Shown here piece after piece: positions 55,656 through 64,000 of a stretch of DNA of 64,000 nt. The position numbers were made by a program, and so were the translations under genes. The DNA is from Onchidella celtica (Eukaryota > Mollusca > Gastropoda > Systellommatophora > Onchidiidae). Below the pieces are notes generated by a model. It saw only the letters and a program-made list of their open reading frames with translations, was not told where the DNA came from and searched no databases. The DNA lies in contig OZ007570.1 of NCBI GenBank assembly GCA_963931925.1, positions 27,464,304-27,528,303 on the forward strand, read 5' to 3'. The number at the start of each line of letters is the position of its first letter. Positions within the stretch are counted from its first letter, which is position 1.

Positions 55656-57239
55656 ATAGACACAGAAAACGAAAGGCAATGCTTTACCGATTAATGTCGG
55701 TATCAATTTGTGACGGGATTAGGTTAGCAGGCGGCATGAGCCAAAAAAAAACACAAAAAAACAACTTAACGACGATCGTAAAAGTTTTCTAAGGCTTTAA
55801 ACTCCAGCGCTGTAAGTACTGCACACTTCAAGGCGATGCGACATTGAATTTTTATCTTAGCATTGTTTCCTGCCTTAAGGTTTGGATTTTCCTTCTCACC
55901 GTCAGTTAATTTGAATCTCTCCAAGCCCAAGGGCGATTTTAACCTCAGGTGACATAAGTTACATTAAAATTTTTTCGAGAGCCTTGCTCCTGAATACCGA
56001 CTGCTGTAAAGCTAATCCTGTATGAAAAGACACATTCATGATTCGACAATTGATCAATCATTTATTGTTGGGCAAAAAGGCAAAGAGGGGAGGGAGAGAA
56101 AGACAGAGACGCGGGAGGAGAGAAAGAGAGACACACGAAGTGAAAGAACAAGCGAGACACACGGAGGGAGGGAGAGAGAGAGACACGGAGGGACATGTAA
56201 TACCCGCGCAAGTCGACGGACGGGCGGAATTTGGCGGATTGAACCGTCCCGATATCCCGTGTCTCGGGGTCCTACTCACGAGATCACTGAAGCTATCCAG
56301 AGATCAGTGTTGTTTGATGGAGAATGGATTCCTTAAGAACAGGGGCGAGACTTCCTCATAATCAAATAATCAGTGATTACCCTTCGAATATTAATTCTAG
56401 AATTACTACGCTTTTCAGATCGAGCCCAACTCCAAGTCCATTTAGTCAATTCAGCATTCTGTTCTACCTCGCTATTTTGGGTTTGTTGTTATAGTCTAAC
56501 ACCCCTCATCGAAAAACAGCTTTGTAGGGACCTACACCATATGAACTGGACCAAAATCAGTGATTAACAAAGACGAAGAAGACTTGACTACACCCAGAAG
56601 ATAGCTTGAGCGTAGCCTGTATTCGCCGAAGTGGCGCCGCAGACAGCAAAATAGTGGGGGGAAAAATAGGATCATAATCAAAGTTTGACCCGATTTTACG
56701 TACCTATGCAGTTTTTTTACTGTGCGGTCGTTTTCATCCCAATCGAAAGGTAAAGAGTAGAGTGAAAGAGTTTGTCTGGATTTTTCTGTGTTTGTTTGAG
56801 GTAATCTAAGAATAATTTACTCTCCGCACAGCAAGAGCTATCAAAGCATAATAATGTATAGTTTAGATCTAGATATAACTATGATCAAAATCAGTAGAAC
56901 GTATTATGAACATCAATTCACTTGATAGGTCGCTCGAACCTATACCGCAAAGGTAGATAGCCACTTCTCCGAGATCGCTACACATTGTTGTGTCACAAAG
57001 ATGCCAGTTAAGCACTTTCTCCCTTTCACTTTTAATATTAATGGGTCTTTTTCGAGAAACTTTATGAGATGGTAGAATAACAAAATCTCTGGCTATGAAT
57101 ATGACAATGAAAACTTGCCGTTCAAATTATATTTTAAAAAATGGATAAAAAATATGAGTCTATAAGTCTGTTAGTATGAATGAATAGTTTTTCAGATTAG
57201 TTTGCCTTGTAAATTGATGCATTCCTGTCCTGTTGACAA

Positions 57240-59135
57240 AGAGACCTAAAAGAACAGGTAAATGCAAGTCGTACAAGAAGCTCAAGAGCTGGTAACCAGG
57301 AAGAGTACCGGGCATCAGCTAAAGAGGTCAAAAAATCAATTAAAAAAGACAAAGAGGAGTTCATAGGAATGTTAGCAGAGAAAGCAGAGAAGGCAGCAAC
57401 AGGAGGACACATGAGGATCCTCTACCAGACTACAAAGACTCTTGCTGGAAAATATGGAAAACCTGAAGTTCCTGTCAAGGATTACAACAGGAAGGCTATT
57501 TTTGGAAAGGAAGCTCAGGCAAAAAGATGGATAGAACATTTTAACAGCCTCTTGAACAGACCTCCACCAAGCAACCCACCCGACATTCTACCTGCAAGAA
57601 ATGATTTACCGATCAGTTGCGACCCTCCGACTAAAGCAGAGATTAATGATGCCATAAAGCAGTTAAATCGAGGCAAGGCAGCTGGACCAGATCAGATCCC
57701 ACCAGAGGCGCTGAAGGCAGATGCTGCTGGGGCTGCAGAGGATCTGCACTCACTATTCTCGAGGATTTGGATCGGAGGCAAGTTTCCAAAGGACTGGAAG
57801 GAAGGACACCTCGTGAAGCTTCCAAAAAAAGGGGACCTCAGCAATTGTAGTAACTACAGAGGAATCACACTTCTCTCCATCCCAGGTAAGGTTTTCAATC
57901 GGATTCTTCTCAAGCGAATACAGAATGCAACAGACCAAAAACTTCGTGAGGAGCAAGCTGGTTTCAGGAGTAATCGATCAACCACCGACCAGATCGCCAC
58001 GCTGAGAATCATAGTAGAGCAGTCGCTAGAGTGGAACTCCCAACTGATAGTGAACTTCCTTGACTACGAGAAGGCCTTTGATAGCATCGATAGAGAAACA
58101 CTGTGGAGAATATTGAGACATTATGGAATCCCAGAGAAGATGGTGAACCTTATCAAGAGCATGTACGACGGGACAAGTTGCAGAGTCGTACACGATGGCG
58201 AGCTTACTGACAGCTTTGATATCAAGACTGGTGTTAGGCAGGGTTGTTTGCTGTCCCCATTTCTGTTTGTCCTGGTGATTGATTGGCTTATGAAAGAAAC
58301 CACCAGTGGAGGAAGAAATGGCATACAATGGACCCCATGGACACAGCTGGACGATCTAGATTTTGCAGATGACTTGGCACAATTGTCGCACACACACGAC
58401 CAGATGCAAGCAAAGACTACAGCTCTAAACAAAATTTCAGAATCTATTGGATTGAGGATACATCCTGCGAAGTCGAAGGTCCTAAAAATTGTTGCACCCC
58501 CAAGCGCACAAGTCAGAGTAGGAGATCAACCACTGGAAGATGTAGAGTCCTTCTGCTATCTTGGTAGTATCATTGACAATAAGGGAGGAACAGAGGCAGA
58601 AGTCAAAGCACGAATTGGAAAGGCACAGGCAGCTTTCACGTCCCTAAGCAAGATTTGGAGAACCAAGGATATATCTCTAAAAACAAAGCTGAGGATATTC
58701 AACTCGAACGTGAAGTCAGTCCTGTTGTATGGATGTGAGACTTGGAATGCGTCTCAGGCCTGCATAAAGAGAATCCAAGTTTTCATCAACAGATGTTTGA
58801 GGAAGCTACTTAAGATCAGATGGACAGACAAGGTCAGCAATGAAATTGTATGGAAAAGAACAAGACAGAGCCCAGTCAGAGAGGAAATTGGTAGGAGGCG
58901 ATGGAGATGGATCGGCCACACTCTCAGGAGGCCAGGAAACAGCATCACGAAGAAGGTATTGGATTGGAATCCCCAGGGCAAGAGATCAAGAGGAAGGCCG
59001 CGCGGAACGTGGAGAAGAGCCAGAGAAAATGATGTGCAACGAAGCGGAAAGACTTGGAATAATGTAAAGAGGCTGGCCCATGATAGAGAGGGATGGAAAG
59101 TGTTTGTTGGTGGCCTATACCCTGATCCAGGGTGA
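57240..59135 (+). pseudogene. RTE-like reverse transcriptase, 5'-truncated but otherwise open
   Basis: 631 codons remain, in frame from the truncation point; the first Met is at 57369, giving 588 residues. Counting from that Met: GKAAGPDQIPPEAL 102-115, the KKGDLSNCSNYRGITLLS fingers motif 153-170, EEQAGFR 194-200, motif A FLDYEKAFDS 230-239 (D232), motif B GVRQGCLLSPFLF 288-300, and the catalytic FADD 332-335. CYLGS, YGCETW and a basic Arg/Trp-rich C-terminus with RGRPRGTWRR follow. The RT core has no stop or frameshift. The apurinic-type endonuclease expected upstream is absent, so this copy cannot move by itself. The closest relatives are likely RTE-superfamily LINEs. Confidence 0.9.
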
Positions 59136-59153
59136 GAAAGGCAATGATGATGA
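57240..59153 (+). mobile_element. 5'-truncated RTE-like LINE (copy B), nested in the hAT-type element
   Basis: Bounded by a 14-bp duplication TGTCCTGTTGACAA at 57226-57239 and 59154-59167; its first two bases could also belong to the GATGATG 3' repeat. It is open in one frame from its first base to TGA at 59133-59135. The endonuclease domain and 5' end are missing, as expected from incomplete target-primed reverse transcription. Its 3' end runs into GATGATGATG a few bases past the stop, as in copy A. Confidence 0.95.
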
Positions 59154-59339
59154 TGTCCTGTTGACAAGAATAGTCCGCTCTTTAGATTTTGCAGCGCCTA
59201 GCACCCGTTTCATTGTTTTAGTCCCTGCATTTATTAATTATGTAAATATGATGAAGCGATACGTCCTATTATAAGGATCTTACTAGATTAAACTCTGATT
59301 ACCCTCTGCAGAGGGCCACGCTTCGCCCCTGCTTAAGAA

Positions 59340-60084
59340 GTTGCCGATGAATTCCACAGTTTCACAATATTTTGTTTTCATCAGTCTAATTATGTTTTCA
59401 GAACAATTTATCCACCACAAAACAGCTCCCCCAGCTTATTGATGCCACAACATTACTATTCATCTCCAAATGTTTCATGACTGTACTTTTACTTTCACTT
59501 TCAGCAGTTTTCAAAGAAATACAGAAGAAGTTACCAAGGACAGTCCCCATAGACAGCTGTACATAATTATATTCATTTACTTATTTATCTACGTATTCCC
59601 ATACTTATCTATTTATTTACCTAGTTCATCACTTTCAATTCCTACACGTATCTACGTACAATCACACCTCTGCAGGTATCTATTTATTTATTAAAATTTA
59701 TTTAGTACATCTCTGTTCGCTTAATTATGCACCTGTTATTTCTTTATTTAGTGCTCTAATCACGGTCATGCGCAGAATGAATACATCCCAAATCGTATTC
59801 CAATCTGAGCTCTTAAAAAAATAGTTAAAAAAAACAACAACACAAATCACAATAACACAATCATATAATTTACAGCAAGGGTCTAGGTCGAAGTATTCAC
59901 ACAGCAATTTATGTATAAAACATCAATTCTGAGCCACTGCTTGTGTTTAAAATGGCTTAGAACCGAAATTCCAAAGGTGTGTCAAAAATTTGAACAGAAA
60001 TGACAAGTGTTGTTACAGTCAACATTCAAATCCTTCTGTAAACGTCATTTTTCTCCAGGCAGTCAATATCACATCAAGTTTGAC
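59340..60084. other. No recognised gene
   Basis: AT-rich, with (ATTT)n-type stretches at 59570-59620 and 59680-59705. I see nothing else. Confidence 0.5.
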
Positions 60085-60420
60085 GAAACGCAACGCAGAA
60101 AATCAAACAACCACGGACGCAGAATAAAGACAGACATCGATAATAATGCATAAACCAGCGAACTTTTATTGTTTATTTTCTCTATTTTCTCTTCTTTCCG
60201 ATTTCTTCCTCTTCCACGTCCATTCTCTACTGCCTCCATCTTTCTATCCCAGCCAAAATACAACACAGAAAATCAAATAACCAGGGAAATATAATAGAAT
60301 AAAGACAAACGTTGATAATAATGCGTGAACCAGTGAGCTTCTGTTACTTGTTTCCTGGATTTCTTCCCCTCCCTCGTACATTTCTCTAAGTATGGCCTCT
60401 GTCGTTCTATCCCAGACCTT
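60085..60420 (+). repeat. Tandem duplication, about 170 bp x 2
   Basis: Copies from about 60090 and 60255 share CAACRCAGAAAATCAAAYAACCA, AGAATAAAGACARAC, TTGATAATAATGC, AACCAGYGARCTT and TTCTATCCCAG.. in the same order. Confidence 0.7.
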
Positions 60421-60819
60421 GGTTTCACGTTCAATAGTGTTCTTTCACCTTTTCTAGTTAGATTCCCCGCACCCCCAAAAACATAACTGCTTTTCAGCTC
60501 TATAATCATCCCACGACGCAAAAAACGGTTTGAGTCTTCTGATCTACAGAGCAAAATAAAGTACAAAGAAGGAAATCGATGAGGACAAAATGACTCTTGA
60601 TCCACTCAGCCTAACAATCTTGGCAGTTTCTGTACTCAACACTTCGCTCAGTCATTGAATGAACCTCAACAAAATCTCACATCGACCCTCAGGTTTTCTC
60701 CACATACACAACAAATGATCACTTCTCAGCTGTGCCATGGCATTTTCTCTTCTTTTCTTTTCCTTTGCTTTTCCTCAAGCTCACTTTCTACTGTTCGATA
60801 GTATTAGATCTACTTACCT

Positions 60820-61095
60820 CCAAGTCTCTCTCTCTCTCTCTCTTTCTGTTCTTCTATTTTCTCCAAGTCGCTCTTTCTCTCTCTCTCTCTCTCTTTCTGC
60901 TCTTCTATTTTCTCCAAACTCCAATTCTCTCTCTCTCTCTCTCTTCTTTTCTATCCATGTACTATCTATCCTCTCTCTCTCACACACACACTCTCTCTGT
61001 CTCCCTCTCTCTCTTCCCTTTCTGTTCCTTCAATTTTCTAAAACTTTGTCCTCTTTCTCTCTTTTCTTTTCTATCTACACACATCTATCTATCTA

Positions 61096-61166
<71 letters not shown>

Positions 61167-61480
61167 CCCCTCTCAAGTTTCTCTATCTGTCTCTTCCCTT
61201 TCTGTTCCTTCTATTTTCTCAAACTTTGTCCTCTTTCTCTCTCCTTTTCTATCTACACCCAAGTCTCTCTCTCTCTCTCTGTCGCTCTCTTCCCTTTCTG
61301 TTCCTTCTAGTTCTATTTTCTCAAACTCTGTCCTCTTTCTCTCTAAGTACATAAAGGTAGCTAATCTACTCCCAAATCTCTCTCTCTCTCTTTCTGTTTC
61401 TCTCATTTCTGTTCCCTTGCTTCCTCAAGCTCTCCTCTTCCTCTCTCTCTTCTTTTCTAGCCATACATCTGTCCCTCTAC
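60820..61480 (+). repeat. CT-rich region with imperfect ~65-bp repeats
   Basis: (CT)n blocks (the longest at 61101-61163) are separated by repeats of CTTTCTGTTCYTTCTATTTTCTCAAACTTTGTCC. Frames near 200 codons on the plus strand are Ser/Leu/Phe-rich artefacts. C runs follow at 61480-61560. Confidence 0.9.
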
Positions 61481-61560
61481 CCCCCCCCCCGCGTCCGTCG
61501 ATCTGTCTGTCCCCCTCCCCCCCCCCCGCGTCTGTCGGTCTGCCCCCCCTCCCCCCCCAA

Positions 61561-62572
61561 CCACGTTGAAGAAACCAAAGACACTAAATGACCAATTCTC
61601 TACCAACAATAACAACAAGATGACAAAAAAAAAAAATCTCGTCCCTTTTCATCATAATACACTGTAACTTCAAGGGCTGCTCAGTAACCGTTATTTCTGG
61701 TGGTCATGATAACCTAAAGCCGGCAACAATGTCGGGATGGCTGGCCAGGCGACCTGCACGGCCTATTGTGCGATGACATCACAAAGGACGCTGCTGCGTA
61801 GTATGAGCGTAACATTAGATCTTCTAACGGTAACAATTCTCTCTTTTGTCATTTGAGTTGGGATCCCGCAGTTGGGGAACGTAGAGTGGTATGAGATGTT
61901 CCACCATCAACAGTTGACTGGAGATTGGTTGTGTTGACCAGGATAAGAGGATAAGAGAGGGGACGGGCATCTCTCCATCTGTTTTCTTCATCCTCTTTGT
62001 GTGTGGGTGGGTGGGGGAGGAGGGGTGATTGTGTGCGCTCTCTCTCTCTCTATGATAATAAACTGTATTCGTATTCCCAGTTGATAAGAATTTTCCCTTT
62101 CGATATTCACATTTGTGTAGCTCATGTGCCCCCCCCCCTCTCTCTCTCCCTCTCTCTCTCTCTCTCACTCTCTCTCTCTGCTTTGACAGCCTAACCTAAA
62201 GGTTACACAACGCCAAGATGACATCATTAGCCATGTTTAAAGATAAGGAAACCCGGTTCTTTCGGCAAAACATATTAACTGGCATCTTGCCAACCTGATA
62301 ATGATACCGAAACACAACTTCGATTTTGAAAGATACTCGTAGTCGGGTTGCCCAGGACAAAAGGATGGATAACCAATCATGCTCGAGAAGTTACTCTATA
62401 GTACTCATTAGCAAACCATTACAGATTAAAGTGACGTACTCGTGTCAGTATTAAAACCTGACACCATTAGTTTGGATCATCTCCTGTTCCACAGAGACAG
62501 GGAATGGACGTGTCAGATTGGCAAGATAAATGTAAATGGATCGCCAAAAGAAAGGAGGGAGGCAAGGGATCA
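61561..62572. other. No recognised gene; small CT and C tracts
   Basis: (CT)n near 62036-62050 and a C run plus (CT)n at 62127-62178. The rest is unremarkable. Confidence 0.5.
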
Positions 62573-62655
62573 GATGGATGGATGGATGGATGGATGGATG
62601 GATGGATGGATGGATGGATGGATGGATGGATGAGTGGGTGGATGGACGAATGGAT
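62573..62655 (+). repeat. (GATG)n microsatellite
   Basis: About 60 bp of pure GATG followed by degenerate GGATGGAC units. The frames here (Met-Asp-Gly-Trp repeats) are artefacts. Confidence 0.95.
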
Positions 62656-63917
62656 GTTGGCTAAAGTCAGTCCATTAATCTTATAAACAGGCAGTGTATT
62701 CAAGGAGCACAAAGAGCTTGAAAGTCCAGATAGAGATGGACTGGATGGACACACCAAGGAACGGACAAAGCAAAAAATATTTTTAAAAGAAATAAAGCTT
62801 CAGGCTTCCAACAGTGCCTGGTAAAAGTTCGAAGCGTGCAAATTATTTCATTTTAACTTCACGATTCATTCATTTTAATTTTTCCCTGCCGGAATTCGTT
62901 ACATCGTTTTCTTGCTTTTTGTTGCTAGGATAAGGCGCAATATCATGTGTATGTCTGTAAGGCGCAGGAGGGGGGGGGGGTGGGGGCATTTCAACAACGG
63001 AAGGACGAACAGTACTTAGGGGCCGGATGAATGGGTGCGTAAACTAACTTTGTACTTAATGCGGTCGAAATGTTAAAACCGGAATGGAATTGGCTGGTCT
63101 GCCACTGTTAATAATAATTAATTTTACATCGGAGGTGAAGACCACTTCCATTGTAATCGATTCACACATTTATTTATAATTAATACAAATAACACGAATC
63201 CAGTGCCAACCCTAGGGCTAAAGCACTAGCAGAGTAAACTGGAAGTAGGACACGGTGCTCTGAGCCAGATTGTGACATTACTTAATTAGTGGACGGGAAA
63301 AGAAGAAGAGTTTGAGTTAACAGTGATGATGGGCGTTGGTCATGTTGCTGCTGTTGTCGACCGACGATGTCGAGGATGATAGCATTTTTATTATCCAAAA
63401 GTAAGTTCGCCCACTCTACGGAGTTATAACGTTAAAAATGATGGTGTGGCAATGGCGGGGGTATTAATGGCTATGGTGGTGATTTCTCGGTGGCTGTGGA
63501 GATGATGGTGCTGGCTAAGATGTTGTTCATTGTGGTAGCTAGCGGTGGTGAGATGAAGGCAGAGGTGATGGTGATTATGACGATGGTAATGGTTCTAAGG
63601 GTGTTGACTGATGATGATGATGGTGGTGATGGTGGCAGTTAAGGTGGTGGCGGTGGTGGTGGTGGAGTCTTCGTTTGAGGTAAATGTCAAAGAGGTAAAC
63701 GAGAGTAGTGTGGTAAGTTCTAATACCAGCCGTGACAAGCTGTCAAAACAATAAAAATCCAGTAAGATAATGTTACTAACACAACAGGCCAGAGCAGAAT
63801 TTAAAATAAAGAACAACATCAACAACAAAATACGTAAATGCACAACAGTTTGAGCTGTAAAGACTGTCTGGTGGTGTAGAAAATGTTGTTGGTGTCCGTC
63901 AGTCTCAAAAGACTATG
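62656..63917. other. No recognised gene; GGT/GAT-rich stretch
   Basis: A G run lies at 62970-62987. 63440-63665 is rich in GGTGATGGTGG-type triplet repeats. I see nothing else. Confidence 0.55.
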
Positions 63918-64000
63918 GGCTTATGCTCTGGAAGTCTGTATGCTCTGGAAGTCTGTATGCTCTGGATGTCTGTATGCTCTGGATGTCTGTATGCTCTGGA
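63918..64000 (+). repeat. 17-bp tandem repeat running off the window end
   Basis: Units of TGCTCTGGAAGTCTGTA, with later units GGATGTC instead of GGAAGTC, are repeated about four times from about 63933 and continue to the last base. The true array length is unknown. Confidence 0.9.

Larger units (their letters stand above)
56340..59331. mobile_element. hAT-type non-autonomous element containing a nested RTE-like LINE
   Basis: The left end CAGGGGCGAGACTTCC at 56340 and the right end (reverse complement CAGGGGCGAAGCGTGG) ending at 59331 are flanked by a perfect 8-bp duplication CTTAAGAA at 56332-56339 and 59332-59339. TAATCAG motifs recur just inside both ends. Without the nested LINE and its duplication the element is about 1.06 kb. 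It has no transposase frame, so it would depend on an enzyme supplied elsewhere. Confidence 0.85.

Noticed and set aside
60732-61354. 192- and 205-codon plus-strand frames
   Set aside because: Ser/Leu/Phe-rich translations of CT repeats, overlapping in two frames with no domain.

Overview
The window is eukaryotic, from an animal nuclear genome. It has one spliced gene with GT-AG introns, long introns full of simple repeats, tRNA-derived SINEs, LINE fragments and small DNA transposons. There are no bacterial-style operons. The repeat content (an RTE-like LINE ending in a short GAT-type repeat, 3' tails of AAAGCGCYTAGAGC plus (ATT)n, and long GATA/GGAT/GACA and GA/CT arrays) suggests a marine lophotrochozoan, probably a mollusc such as a gastropod. 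The taxon is an inference and is not proven by any marker here.

The one host gene I can support runs on the minus strand from an ATG at 41189 to a TGA at 2524. Five coding exons (40346-41189, 31494-31732, 4103-4290, 3153-3377, 2524-2653) join in phase into a 541-residue type II Golgi glycosyltransferase of the beta-1,4-galactosyltransferase (GT7) family. The DVD metal motif, the GWGxEDDD motif, both disulfide pairs and the Met/His metal ligands are present. The residue matching bovine B4GALT1 Tyr289, which restricts the donor to UDP-Gal, is Leu430. The enzyme is therefore more likely a beta-1,4-GalNAc transferase (or a GlcNAc transferase like that of the snail Lymnaea) than a galactosyltransferase. 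Introns 1 (8.6 kb) and 2 (27.2 kb) fill most of the left two thirds of the window.

The rest is repeats and mobile DNA. At 1135-1892 and 57240-59153 lie two 5'-truncated copies of one RTE-like retrotransposon, each with a perfect target-site duplication. The second is nested in a hAT-type element (56340-59331) with its own perfect 8-bp duplication. A 365-bp miniature transposon (31862-32226) has 28-bp inverted ends and an 8-bp duplication. It splits a member of a dispersed repeat family (called R1 here) that recurs seven times or so in the window. A 155-bp miniature transposon (41716-41870) with 9-bp duplications lies about 530 bp upstream of the start codon. Three tRNA-derived SINE copies (11.2, 35.4 and 44.1 kb), several old tandem arrays (15.1-15.6, 16.1-17.3, 27.7-28.4, 39.8-40.0, 44.4 kb) and many microsatellites complete the layout.

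Right of 41.2 kb I found no host coding exon. The region may hold the promoter, untranslated exons or intergenic DNA, and sequence alone cannot tell which. The most informative observations are the predicted donor-specificity change in the glycosyltransferase and the set of young nested transposons whose duplications fix their exact ends.
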